Shown piece after piece: positions 6,961 through 14,723 of a DNA stretch of 64,000 nucleotides. This DNA comes from Bacteroidales bacterium (lineage in GTDB: Bacteria > Bacteroidota > Bacteroidia > Bacteroidales > UBA932): contig JAFRPW010000005.1 of assembly GCA_017428945.1 (NCBI GenBank), positions 1-64,000 of the forward strand, given 5' to 3'. The first letter of the stretch is position 1, and every line of letters starts with the position of its first letter. The position numbers were made by a program, and so were the translations under genes. Below the pieces are notes generated by a model. The model was not told the origin of the DNA. It worked only from the letters and a program-made list of their open reading frames with translations, and did not search any database.

Positions 6961-7632
6961 ATGGAAGAAGGATTGTTCATCCAAGCGATCACGAAGTTTT
7001 CAGGAGGACTTATCATCGTCGGCCTGCTACTGTTTTTGCCCGCAGGGTCGCTGCATTATTGGCAGGCCTGGCTGCTGATGGGGATTCTCTTTGTGCCGAT
7101 GCTCATTGCCGGTCTGGTGATGATGGGCAGGAATCCGGCCCTGCTCAGAAAACGCTTGGACGCCAAGGAAAAGGAAAGTGAACAAAAAACCGTTGTCGCT
7201 TTGAGCGGGCTGCTGTTCATCGCATCCTTTGCCGTTGCAGGATTGAATTGGCGTTTCCAATGGTGGGTGTTGCCAAGCTGGGCCGTATGGGTGGCTGCAG
7301 GACTGTTTCTGCTTTCTTATCTTCTCTATGCCGAAGTCCTCAGGGAGAATACATACTTGTCCCGGACCATCGAGGTGCAGGAGAATCAGAAAGTCATCGA
7401 AACAGGATTGTATGGAATCGTCCGGCACCCGATGTACATGGCCACGACAATCCTGTTCCTCACAATGCCGCTGGTTCTCGCATCCCCCATTTCTTTTTTC
7501 ATAATGCTTGGATATCTTCCTGTGATTGTCAAGCGGATACGCAATGAGGAAAAGGTTCTGGAAGAAGGACTTGAAGGCTATTCTGAGTATGAGAAGAAAG
7601 TGAAATACAGGATTCTTCCCTTGATCTGGTAG
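6961..7632 (+). CDS. Isoprenylcysteine carboxyl methyltransferase-like membrane protein
   Basis: 223 residues with about five membrane segments. The C-terminal half has the ICMT/PEMT-type signature: LYGIVRHPMY (the RHPxY motif), followed by a hydrophobic hairpin and RIRNEEKVLEE, then YEKKVKYRILPLIW, the pattern of bacterial isoprenylcysteine O-methyltransferase family proteins (PF04140/PF04191/PF06966 group). These use SAM at the membrane face; the bacterial substrate is generally unknown. The ATG at 6961 follows the hydrolase remnant by 14 bases. Confidence 0.8.
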   Translation: MEEGLFIQAITKFSGGLIIVGLLLFLPAGSLHYWQAWLLMGILFVPMLIAGLVMMGRNPALLRKRLDAKEKESEQKTVVALSGLLFIASFAVAGLNWRFQWWVLPSWAVWVAAGLFLLSYLLYAEVLRENTYLSRTIEVQENQKVIETGLYGIVRHPMYMATTILFLTMPLVLASPISFFIMLGYLPVIVKRIRNEEKVLEEGLEGYSEYEKKVKYRILPLIW

Positions 7633-7709
7633 TGTCTGTGTAAGCTGCACCAAAAGTCATCATGGAAGATGTTATATGTGATATGTTGTCCAAGTAACGA
7701 TGAAGTAAA

Positions 7710-7910
7710 ATGAAACTGAAGAAAAGAAAGCTTAAGGTCGCGGCTATATTCGGCGTCTGCTGGTTCGCGCTCCTGGTCCTTCTGGTTGACGGGATCCTGA
7801 AATTCCAGACACTGGTTGACCGCTTCGGGTCATACGCCCTGGTAGAGATCACACTGATTCTTTTGGTCATTCTACCTACCGTGGCGGTATACTTCTTCGC
7901 TAAAGAATAA
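7710..7910 (+). CDS. Small two-helix membrane protein
   Basis: 66 residues: a basic N-terminus (MKLKKRKLK), two hydrophobic helices at about 10-28 and 43-62, and a short charged tail (FFAKE). The topology suggests both ends in the cytoplasm. It lies 77 bases after the ICMT-like gene in the same direction. I know no family for it. Confidence 0.55.
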   Translation: MKLKKRKLKVAAIFGVCWFALLVLLVDGILKFQTLVDRFGSYALVEITLILLVILPTVAVYFFAKE

Positions 7911-7916
7911 CAAACC

Positions 7917-7960
7917 TATAAATCGAGATTCCCCGTTGAAATCCAATTTATCGGTCTGTA
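7917..7960 (+). repeat. Hairpin repeat, third copy
   Basis: The segment TGAAATCCAATTTATCGG with following TCTGTA matches 2638-2661, and the preceding TATAAATCGAGATTCC can pair imperfectly with it. Further right, 8050-8077 (GGCCATATAGGTCGCAGATT) is a diverged match of 2703-2728. Together with the palindrome at 8165-8210, the gap 7911-8361 is therefore a second, decayed copy of the composite repeat at 2618-2981. No gene is supported in it. Confidence 0.55.
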
Positions 7961-8164
7961 TATAATGACGATTACCCCTAATACCGGCAGCGCATGAAAC
8001 GGCTATCTTCGCTCCTTGTTGCACATATACGCGACCAATTGACATTCTGGCCATATAGGTCGCAGATTTGGAAAGTGATGAGATCGTTCTACAAGTTGCT
8101 GTAAAGGGTATTTGATAGGGTAAATAGAGATGATGGTGTTTGCGGGCAGGTGACCCACCCCCCT

Positions 8165-8210
8165 TGTCATCTCCGGCCACGGTTTCACGTGTTTTCGTGG
8201 CCTGACGTGA
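8165..8210 (+). repeat. REP-like palindromic element (GGCCACG family)
   Basis: Single unit GTCATCTCCGGCCACGG, loop, CGTGGCCTGACGTGA, nearly identical to 2937-2981 including the following TGTGTGT. It lies in the non-coding gap before nhaC. Confidence 0.8.
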
Positions 8211-8310
8211 TGTGTGTTGGCCCAGGGAACTCCCTATCATTGAGAACCACAAGCTCAATGTCTATCTAAAGGCCATAAGCCGTGAACGGATAAAACAGCC
8301 TGTGCGCCCG

Positions 8311-8342
8311 TTTGGATAGGCAGGTGAAAATGCCTATATTTG
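8311..8342 (+). promoter_or_regulatory. Promoter of the NhaC gene
   Basis: TTTG at 8311-8314, a 20-base spacer and TATATTTG at 8335-8342 form a full match to the Bacteroidota housekeeping promoter, 19 bases before the ATG at 8362. Confidence 0.8.
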
Positions 8343-8361
8343 CAGCAGTTAGTAGAGTATT

Positions 8362-9660
8362 ATGGCAAATCAAAAGATTAACGGCTGGCTGGCCCTGAGC
8401 CCGCTTCTGGTGTTCATGGCCGTTTATGTTGCAGGATCCATCCTGGCAGGAGATTTCTATAAGGTACCCGTAGCGGCGGCTTTCATCATAGCAACCGCAT
8501 ACGCTATGCTCATCACCCGCGGCGTAAGCAAAACCGACGAAAAGCTTGCCATCTTCTCTTCCGGAGCGGGAGAGCGCAACGTACTCCTCATGATATGGAT
8601 CTTTGTGCTTGCGGGGGCTTTTGCCTCAACGGCAAAGGACATCGGCGCAATTGACGCAACCGTTAACGCCACCATCAGCGTCCTTCCCGGAAACCTCCTT
8701 TACGCGGGACTTTTCCTTGCTGCCTGCTTCATTTCCATGGCCATAGGAACATCCGTGGGCACAATTGTGGCCCTTGTTCCGATAGCTTCCGGCATTGCCG
8801 CCAGCATAGGCTCAAGCGTCCCGCTCATCACCGGAATAATAGTAGGAGGCGCTTTCTTCGGCGACAACCTCTCATTCATATCCGACACCACCGTAGCGGC
8901 CACCAAGACACAGGGCTGCTCCATGCAGGACAAATTCAAGGTGAACCTGTGGATAGCCGCTCCGGCAGCTCTCATAGTGGCCGCGCTTTACATTGTGCTC
9001 GGCCGCGGGGTCACCGCCTCCCCTGAAGTTATCGGGGCCGATTGGTACCTCATGCTCCCGTACCTCCTTGTAATAGTTCTGGCCATCATGGGCGTAAATG
9101 TCGTGACCGTGCTTGCAACAGGCATTGGCGTAAACGGGGTAATAGGCTGGATTACCGGCGCGTATGACTTTGTTGGCTGGCTGTCGGCAATCGGATCAGG
9201 AATTGGCGGGATGGGTGAACTCATAATCGTATCCCTCCTTGCCGGAGGGATGCTGGAACTTATACGCTACAACGGAGGCCTGGAGTTTATCATAGGCAAG
9301 CTTACACGTCGTATCTCCGGCCCGCGCGGAGCCAGCACGTCCATAGCGGCACTGGTATCCCTGGTGAACGTCTGCACTGCCAACAACACCATCTCAATCA
9401 TAACCGTAGGACCTCTGGCCAAAGATATCTCCGCGCGATTCGGCCTGGATCCAAGGAAAACCGCATCCATCCTGGACACCTTCTCCTGCCTCATCCAGGG
9501 CATCCTTCCCTATGGCGCCCAGATGCTCATGGCAAGCGGTCTCGCCGGGGTATCGGCCCTTTCAATCATAGGCCACCTCTACTATCCCTTTGCCCTTGGC
9601 ATCATGGCCTGCCTGGCCATACTGTTTGGCTTTCCCCGTCTCAAGGGCGCAAACGCCTGA
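8362..9660 (+). CDS. NhaC-family Na+/H+ antiporter
   Basis: 432 residues, about 11-12 membrane helices, with features of the NhaC family (PF03553): SIAIGTSVGTIVALVPIA-like Gly/Ser helix, FFGDNLSFISDTTVAATKTQ at about 170-188, and VCTANNTISIITVGPLAKDI near 337. NhaC exchangers expel sodium in return for protons at the inner membrane; some relatives swap malate/lactate or arginine, so the precise substrate is inferred. Length fits the family. A clear promoter precedes it and the gene converges with the next one, whose stop lies only 2 bases away. Confidence 0.85.
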   Translation: MANQKINGWLALSPLLVFMAVYVAGSILAGDFYKVPVAAAFIIATAYAMLITRGVSKTDEKLAIFSSGAGERNVLLMIWIFVLAGAFASTAKDIGAIDATVNATISVLPGNLLYAGLFLAACFISMAIGTSVGTIVALVPIASGIAASIGSSVPLITGIIVGGAFFGDNLSFISDTTVAATKTQGCSMQDKFKVNLWIAAPAALIVAALYIVLGRGVTASPEVIGADWYLMLPYLLVIVLAIMGVNVVTVLATGIGVNGVIGWITGAYDFVGWLSAIGSGIGGMGELIIVSLLAGGMLELIRYNGGLEFIIGKLTRRISGPRGASTSIAALVSLVNVCTANNTISIITVGPLAKDISARFGLDPRKTASILDTFSCLIQGILPYGAQMLMASGLAGVSALSIIGHLYYPFALGIMACLAILFGFPRLKGANA

Positions 9661-9662
9661 CA

Positions 9663-11375
9663 TTACCACCTGCCTCCGGGGCCTCCCGGACCGCCCTGGC
9701 CGCCGCCGGAAGTGTAATTGCTTAGCGATACTGCGCTTCCGCCGCTGGCACTGCCGCCAAACACTGCCATTCCATTAAACTCTTCGGTTCCTCCGGAGGG
9801 AGTTACGCCGCTGGTTACGGAAGGTTTTGACGCAGCGGATACCACCAAGGCTGTACCGCCGGCGGAAGGAGTCTTGAAGCAGTATGTGACGCCGTCCGCG
9901 GTAAGGGAATACCAGGTATTCCTGCTCCAGGAACCGGCACTGTAGCAGCTCTGCGTAAGGCTTGATCCGTTTTCAAGGCCGCCGATGGCAAAGAGCACTC
10001 CGCCACTGAGGTAAAGCTTCTTTCCTTCTTCCGTATTGGCATCCATGGCCAGTTCCGGGTTGCCGCTCCCGATGGCATACACTACGCCGCCTTCCATGTA
10101 AAGGTTGCCATTGGCATCCAGGCCGTCGTTGCCGGTTGAATACGCGCAAACGTGGCCGCCCTTGATTACCATATCTCCCGCGGAGTTGATGGCATCGTCC
10201 TTGGACTGGGCGTAAACGGTACCTCCGGTTATGTACAGAAGTCCCTTTGCTTCCACGGCCTCGTGGTTTGCGGCAGTAACGTACAGGTCCCCGCCGCTGA
10301 TATAGATGTCTCCATCCATCTTGATTCCCTTGGCATTGGTGGAGGTGTCGGTGGTATCGGTTGCCCTGGGCCTTCCGCCGCCGGAGGAAGAACTGCTGCC
10401 GTAATTGGTTCCGGTGACGGTGACGTGGACCTTGCCGCCCTGGAAATAGCCGTTGCCGTCGCCGCTGATTCCCTTGCCGCCCTGGCCGCTGTTGGTTATG
10501 GTGAGCTCGCCGCCGGCGAATACCACATTGCCGTCGGCCTTCACACCCGCAGAGGCCTTGTACTCCTGGTCTTCGTCGTCAAAGGCAGTGCCGCCGGTGA
10601 CATTGATGACGGTTTTCCCGCCGTTGAACACCACCAGGCTGTCCGACGTCATTCCCTTTTTCATATTTGCCGATACCTTCACAAGGATATCGCCGCCGTC
10701 AACCGTGAGGGCGTCCTTGCCGCGTATGCCGTGGCCTGCGCTTGAGGTAACGTTCAGAGTGGGCGTTCCCATTATATGGATATAATCGTCCGATGCGATA
10801 CCGCTCTTTCCGGTGGCCGATACCTCAAGGGTACCGTCTCCGGAGAAGAGGAGCTGGCCCTCGGAGAAGAAGGCGGCCTTCTCGTCCTCGGCGGCGGGGG
10901 TGTTGTAGGTGGCACCGTCGGCAAGGAAGTTTGTGCCGCTTACAACCACGTAGCAGCGCTTGTGGCTCTGGTTGTTTATGGCCGCACCGCCGAGGTTGGT
11001 AATTGAAACGCCGTCCAGGACAATAGCCTGTTTCTTGTCGGAGTAGAGTTTGAAAAAGCCGTTGGAAGTACTACCCCTGAGGATGTACTTTACCTTTTCC
11101 GTGGTTGTGTTGTTTGAAGTAACGGCGTTACCGTCAACGCTTACAATCTTATTCTCGTCACCCTCAACGGCGGCGCCGCCATCGGAGAATGTGATGGTGA
11201 TTGTACGTTCGAACGAGGTTGCGGAGATCTGGTCTTCCGGGTCTTCCGCGGCGTCATAGACAGGGTCTGCCTCCGGGGCAACTGAAGTCTTGTCTTCCTG
11301 GTTAAAGATGTTCTCTTTTTCGCATCCGGCCGCAACCATCCCGGCTGCGAGCACGGCAAAAAATACTTTCTTCAT
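9663..11375 (-). CDS. Cthe_2159-like carbohydrate-binding lipoprotein
   Basis: 570 residues from the ATG at 11375; an in-frame GTG at 11390 is less likely because MKKVFFAVLAAGMVAAGC starts a textbook lipoprotein signal with cysteine at residue 18. The body is a series of short repeated turns (ADGNVVFAGGELTI, MDGDIYISGGDLYV, GLLYITGGTVYA), i.e. a right-handed beta-helix of the carbohydrate-binding Cthe_2159 type (PF14262), which binds cellulose- or pectin-like sugars in its founding member. A Ser-rich stretch interrupts it near residue 330, and the C-terminus is Gly-rich (GGGQGGPGGPGGRW). Surface or periplasmic exposure is inferred. It converges with nhaC with essentially no gap. Confidence 0.8.
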   Translation of the reverse strand: MKKVFFAVLAAGMVAAGCEKENIFNQEDKTSVAPEADPVYDAAEDPEDQISATSFERTITITFSDGGAAVEGDENKIVSVDGNAVTSNNTTTEKVKYILRGSTSNGFFKLYSDKKQAIVLDGVSITNLGGAAINNQSHKRCYVVVSGTNFLADGATYNTPAAEDEKAAFFSEGQLLFSGDGTLEVSATGKSGIASDDYIHIMGTPTLNVTSSAGHGIRGKDALTVDGGDILVKVSANMKKGMTSDSLVVFNGGKTVINVTGGTAFDDEDQEYKASAGVKADGNVVFAGGELTITNSGQGGKGISGDGNGYFQGGKVHVTVTGTNYGSSSSSGGGRPRATDTTDTSTNAKGIKMDGDIYISGGDLYVTAANHEAVEAKGLLYITGGTVYAQSKDDAINSAGDMVIKGGHVCAYSTGNDGLDANGNLYMEGGVVYAIGSGNPELAMDANTEEGKKLYLSGGVLFAIGGLENGSSLTQSCYSAGSWSRNTWYSLTADGVTYCFKTPSAGGTALVVSAASKPSVTSGVTPSGGTEEFNGMAVFGGSASGGSAVSLSNYTSGGGQGGPGGPGGRW

Positions 11376-11450
11376 GGTTTTAGAATACACGTTTTGGCGT
11401 GCATATTCTCAAACGCCGTACCAAAACGAAACCCGCCGAAACCATAAATC

Positions 11451-11846
11451 TTATTTGAGATCCCCCAGATTTTCCTCTGCAAAAGAGCCAAACCATTTAT
11501 TCAGACGCTGTTTGGCCTTTTCCTTTATTTCCGGGGTCACCGCCTTCGTGACATAATAAATAGCGGCAAGGAGGGCGGCCCAGTCATCGGCAAAACCGAG
11601 GGACGGGATGAAATCCGGGATTATGTCCAGAGGGAGAATAAGGTAGCCCAGCGCACCGGCAATTACCGTACGGTACTTCTTGGGGGTGGCGCTGTCCATG
11701 AGGGTTTCGTAGAGAACCAGGGCGTAGTACACCACCCTGATGCCCGCGTGCTTTGCAATCTTGCTTATTTTGGACCAGAAATCGTCCTCGTTGTAGTGAC
11801 CCTCATACTTTATGAGGTCGTCAGATGAAAAGTCGTTTTTACTCAT
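11451..11846 (-). CDS. YkvA/DUF1232 family membrane protein
   Basis: 131 residues from the ATG at 11846 (MSKNDFSSDDL). Residues about 62-100 contain the DUF1232 core GALGYLILPLDIIPDFIPSL followed by GFADDWAALLAAI, a short re-entrant or membrane-associated hairpin conserved from bacteria to plants. Function is unknown for the family. It is divergent from ispF with 52 bases between the two starts. Confidence 0.85.
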   Translation of the reverse strand: MSKNDFSSDDLIKYEGHYNEDDFWSKISKIAKHAGIRVVYYALVLYETLMDSATPKKYRTVIAGALGYLILPLDIIPDFIPSLGFADDWAALLAAIYYVTKAVTPEIKEKAKQRLNKWFGSFAEENLGDLK

Positions 11847-11872
11847 AGCAGGTAAAATTAGCCATTTTTCCC

Positions 11873-11880
11873 TATCTTTG
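11873..11880 (+). promoter_or_regulatory. -7 box (TATCTTTG) of ispF
   Basis: TATCTTTG lies 18 bases before the ispF ATG at 11899 in the short divergent gap. No clear TTTG at -33 is visible. Confidence 0.6.
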
Positions 11881-11898
11881 CAAAAACCTTGCGAGAAT

Positions 11899-12384
11899 AT
11901 GGATTTCAGGACAGGAAACGGATATGACGTCCACGCGCTGGCGGCGGGCCTGCCAATGTGGCTGGGCGGGGTAAGGATTCCATCGGAAAACGGCTTTGTG
12001 GCGCATTCTGACGGGGATGTGGCCATCCACGCCCTTTGCGACGCCCTTCTGGGCGCCCTGGCGCTGGGGGACATCGGCCACCTGTTTCCGGATACGTCCG
12101 ATGAGTGGAAGGGTATCGACAGCAAGATTCTCCTTACAAAAGTAATGGAGCTTGTGCACGGGAAAGGCTACCGCCTGGGGAATGCCGATATTACCATAGC
12201 CCTCCAACGGCCCAAACTGGCCCCTCACATCCAGGCCATGCGGGAGACGCTCGCTTCCATTATGGATGTCCCGGCCGACAGGGTGTCGGTCAAGGCCACC
12301 ACGACGGAGCATCTTGGCTTTGTGGGAAGGGGAGAAGGCTGCGAAGTCTGGGCAAACGTGCTGATTGTAAGTAACAATCCGTAA
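11899..12384 (+). CDS. ispF: 2-C-methyl-D-erythritol 2,4-cyclodiphosphate synthase
   Basis: 161 residues, the normal length. IspF converts CDP-ME 2-phosphate to ME-2,4-cyclodiphosphate in the non-mevalonate isoprenoid pathway as a cytoplasmic trimer. Visible are the metal-binding GYDVH (residues 8-12, Asp and His ligands), HSDGDVAIHALCDALLGA with the third His ligand, DIGHLFPD, and the C-terminal substrate loop SVKATTTEHLGFVGRGEG. The start at 11899 is fixed by the -7 box at 11873-11880 and by the conserved N-terminus (RTGNGYDVH). Confidence 0.95.
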   Translation: MDFRTGNGYDVHALAAGLPMWLGGVRIPSENGFVAHSDGDVAIHALCDALLGALALGDIGHLFPDTSDEWKGIDSKILLTKVMELVHGKGYRLGNADITIALQRPKLAPHIQAMRETLASIMDVPADRVSVKATTTEHLGFVGRGEGCEVWANVLIVSNNP

Positions 12385-12403
12385 TAAATTTTTTAAAAAA
12401 GTC

Positions 12404-12434
12404 TTTGCTCTCTCAAAAATAAGGGTTACATTTG
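12404..12434 (+). promoter_or_regulatory. Promoter of the small Lys/Ala-rich lipoprotein gene
   Basis: TTTG at 12404-12407, a 19-base spacer and TACATTTG at 12427-12434; the ATG follows 38 bases later. An A/T-rich tract just upstream (AAATTTTTTAAAAAA) could act as an UP-like element. Confidence 0.75.
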
Positions 12435-12472
12435 CACTTGTCAAGGATATTCACTTTTAAACTATAAGTATC

Positions 12473-12721
12473 ATGAAGAAAGTATTTATGTCAGTGGCCA
12501 TCGTAGTCGCCATGATCGCTGCAGTTTCCTGCGGCAGCAACAACAACAAGAAGGCCGAGAAGGCTGCAGAACCCGCAAAGGAGTGCTGCGAGGAAAAGGC
12601 AGATCCCGTCAAGGAAGCCGCTAAGGAAGCTGGCGACGCCATCAAGGACGCTGCTACCCAGAAGGTTGTCGAGGGCATCAACGCCGCCGGCGACAAGGCT
12701 GTCGAGGCCATCAAGAAGTAA
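12473..12721 (+). CDS. Small Lys/Ala/Glu-rich lipoprotein
   Basis: 82 residues. A lipoprotein signal ends in AAVSC (cysteine at residue 20). The mature chain is almost entirely Ala, Lys, Glu and Asp in a helical register (KEAAKEAGDAIKDAAT), like a small outer-membrane helical lipoprotein. A strong promoter, strong terminator and very regular codon use (AAG, GCC, GAC) suggest high expression. Function unknown; a spacer or periplasmic structural role is only a guess. Confidence 0.8.
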   Translation: MKKVFMSVAIVVAMIAAVSCGSNNNKKAEKAAEPAKECCEEKADPVKEAAKEAGDAIKDAATQKVVEGINAAGDKAVEAIKK

Positions 12722-12743
12722 GTTTTTGCTTCTCCAAGACATG

Positions 12744-12773
12744 AGTCCTGCGGTTTTCCGCGGGACTTTTTTT
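12744..12773 (+). terminator. Terminator of the small lipoprotein gene
   Basis: AGTCCTGCGG and CCGCGGGACT pair over 10 bp (one G-T) around TTTT, followed by TTTTTTT. The T-run ends in the first base of the next promoter's -7 box. Confidence 0.85.
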
Positions 12774-12780
12774 ATATTTG
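12773..12780 (+). promoter_or_regulatory. -7 box (TATATTTG) of radA
   Basis: TATATTTG directly abuts the T-run of the preceding terminator and lies 19 bases before the radA ATG, so terminator and promoter share sequence. Confidence 0.65.
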
Positions 12781-12799
12781 TACAGTAATAAATAACAAT

Positions 12800-14161
12800 A
12801 TGGCAAGTACAAAGTCCAAGACGGTTTATTTCTGTTCCAACTGCGGCAACGAGTACTCAAAGTGGATGGGCCGCTGCCCCGCCTGCGGAGAGTGGAACAC
12901 AATGGTGGAAAAGGAAGTGGTGACGGGGAAACGCCCCGCAGCGGTATCCGTGCCTGGTGCGGGACATAAACCCATGCCCCTAAAGGAAGTTTCCACCACG
13001 GCGGAGGACCGGGTGTCGCTGGGCTCCGCAGAAGTGGACAGGCTGCTGGGCGGCGGTATCGTCAAGGGCTCGCTGGTCCTGATGGGCGGAGAGCCCGGTA
13101 TCGGCAAAAGTACGCTGTCACTGCAGCTGCCCCTCGGAAGGCCGGAGCTCAAGACCCTGTACGTCACCGGAGAGGAAAGCGTGAAGCAGGTGAAGATGAG
13201 GGCGGACCGCCTTGGAGGGGATGCCTCCAACTGCCTCATATACAGCGAAACGGACATGACCGCCATCCTGGAAGAGGCGGAAAAGGTGGCCCCGGACCTT
13301 CTCATCGTGGATTCCGTCCAGACCATGTACTGCCCTTCCGTGGATTCTACCGCAGGAAGCGTAAGCCAGATAAAGGAAGTTGCCGCGACGCTGCTCCGCT
13401 TTGCAAAAGGCTCCGGAATTCCCGTAATCCTGATTGGCCATATTACCAAAGAAGGCACCATTGCCGGCCCCAAGATACTTGAACATATAGTGGACGTTGT
13501 CCTTCAGTTCGAAGGGGAAAACCGTGGGGCGTACAGGGTGCTCAGAAGCATAAAAAACCGCTTTGGGTCTACGTCGGAACTGGCCGTTTTCGAGATGACC
13601 GGAAAGGGGCTCCGCGAGGTGGAGAATCCGTCGGAAATGCTTATCCCCATGCACGGGGAAGGCCTTTCCGGCACCGCCATCTGCGCCATGCTGGACGGCA
13701 ACAGGCCATTCCTGTTCGAGGTCCAGGCGCTGGTTTCATCGGCGGTATACGGCACTGCGCAGAGGAGTGCCACGGGCTTTGACGTACGCCGCCTGAACAT
13801 GCTCCTGGCGGTTCTGGAGCGCCGCGCCGGCTTCAAGCTGGGCCAGAAGGACGTGTTCCTGAACATGGCCGGCGGCCTCCGCATCACAGACCCCGCCTGC
13901 GACCTTGCCGTCATCTGCGCCGTCCTCTCCTCCAACTTCGACTACAGCATCCCTGCCGATGTCTGCTTTGCCGGAGAAGTTGGCCTGAGCGGTGAAATCC
14001 GCCCCGTTTCACAGGCAGCAAGGCGCGCGGTTGAAGCCGCACGCCTTGGATTCAAAAAGATATTTGTGAGCTCCTACACCCACTTTGACACCAAGCCCGA
14101 CGGCATAGAAGTGGTCAAGGTTGCCGATATTCCGGCACTGGTGAGGGCGCTGTTTAAGTAA
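12800..14161 (+). CDS. radA: DNA repair protein RadA
   Basis: 453 residues, normal for RadA/Sms, the RecA-like helicase that promotes branch migration of recombination intermediates in the cytoplasm. Visible are a zinc finger (Cys 12, 15, 26, 29: CSNCGNEYSKWMGRCPACG), Walker A GGEPGIGKST at about 96-105, Walker B-like LLIVDSVQTMY, the RadA-specific KNRFGS motif near 251, and a Lon-like C-terminal domain (GGLRITDPACDLAVICAVLS, FAGEVGLSGEIRPV). Transcribed alone from its own promoter. Confidence 0.97.
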   Translation: MASTKSKTVYFCSNCGNEYSKWMGRCPACGEWNTMVEKEVVTGKRPAAVSVPGAGHKPMPLKEVSTTAEDRVSLGSAEVDRLLGGGIVKGSLVLMGGEPGIGKSTLSLQLPLGRPELKTLYVTGEESVKQVKMRADRLGGDASNCLIYSETDMTAILEEAEKVAPDLLIVDSVQTMYCPSVDSTAGSVSQIKEVAATLLRFAKGSGIPVILIGHITKEGTIAGPKILEHIVDVVLQFEGENRGAYRVLRSIKNRFGSTSELAVFEMTGKGLREVENPSEMLIPMHGEGLSGTAICAMLDGNRPFLFEVQALVSSAVYGTAQRSATGFDVRRLNMLLAVLERRAGFKLGQKDVFLNMAGGLRITDPACDLAVICAVLSSNFDYSIPADVCFAGEVGLSGEIRPVSQAARRAVEAARLGFKKIFVSSYTHFDTKPDGIEVVKVADIPALVRALFK

Positions 14162-14245
14162 ATCAGAAAGCGAAAGCTATCGACAACAAAGCATCCACGT
14201 GGCTGAGTGACTCGTGTATGGTTGTGGTCTTGAAGGACATCTGAA

Positions 14246-14316
14246 GACACTTTCCATGGATCATTTTGCAAGTTGCTGATTATTAAGCATTTATTGTTTG
14301 ACGCATGGAAGGTGTC
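14246..14316 (+). repeat. ~70-bp palindromic element, copy 1 (CACCTTCCATG family)
   Basis: Ends GACACTTTCCATG and GCATGGAAGGTGTC are inverted repeats; the middle (GCAAGTTGCTGATTATTAAG) matches the middle of 16238-16305 and, reversed, of 16322-16391. It sits upstream of the hipB promoter. The remaining bases of 14162-14245 show nothing I can name. Confidence 0.75.
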
Positions 14317-14368
14317 AGGAATTAGTTTACGTTTTACACAGCGTTGTGTTACGCAGGTTTGGTCAATG

Positions 14369-14390
14369 ATTGTTTGTTATATTAAACAAT
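14369..14390. promoter_or_regulatory. Candidate HipB operator
   Basis: ATTGTTT (14369-14375) and AAACAAT (14384-14390) are perfect 7-bp inverted arms around GTTATATT. The palindrome covers the -33 element of the hipBA promoter, the usual place for an antitoxin autorepression site. It is the only such dyad seen here; binding is inferred. Confidence 0.5.
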
Positions 14391-14404
14391 ATTCACTATT
14401 TTTG
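14373..14404 (+). promoter_or_regulatory. Promoter of the hipBA-like operon
   Basis: TTTG at 14373-14376, a 20-base spacer and TATTTTTG at 14397-14404, 19 bases before the ATG at 14424. Confidence 0.7.
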
Positions 14405-14423
14405 CATACGATAAATAACAAAT

Positions 14424-14723
14424 ATGAGTAAGGATACATTTGGAAAGATGATGCCGAGGGCATTGACTCAGCAGCTGCAGCTTATGGGTGAGCAGATTAT
14501 GCTGGCACGTAAGCGCAGGCATCTCTCTATGCAGGATATAGCAGACAGGGCAACGGTGACGCGGCTGACTGTCTCCAAGGTGGAACACGGTGACCCCAGA
14601 GTGGCGATGGGCATCTACGCACGTGTCCTCTTTGCCTTGAATCTGGAAAAAGACATCTCGTTGCTGGCCGCCGACGATGCGCTTGGTCGCCAGCTTCAAG
14701 ACGCAGAATTGCTGAAGAAATGA
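14424..14723 (+). CDS. HipB-like XRE-family antitoxin
   Basis: 99 residues. A Cro/CI-type helix-turn-helix spans about residues 20-75 (LMGEQIMLARKRRHLSMQDI, ADRATVTRLTVSKVEHGDPR, VAMGIYARVLFALNLEKDI). The gene overlaps the HipA-like toxin by 4 bases (ATGA), the standard arrangement for type II hipBA modules, in which HipB binds both its operator and HipA to repress transcription and neutralise the kinase. The operator candidate lies in its promoter. Confidence 0.9.
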   Translation: MSKDTFGKMMPRALTQQLQLMGEQIMLARKRRHLSMQDIADRATVTRLTVSKVEHGDPRVAMGIYARVLFALNLEKDISLLAADDALGRQLQDAELLKK

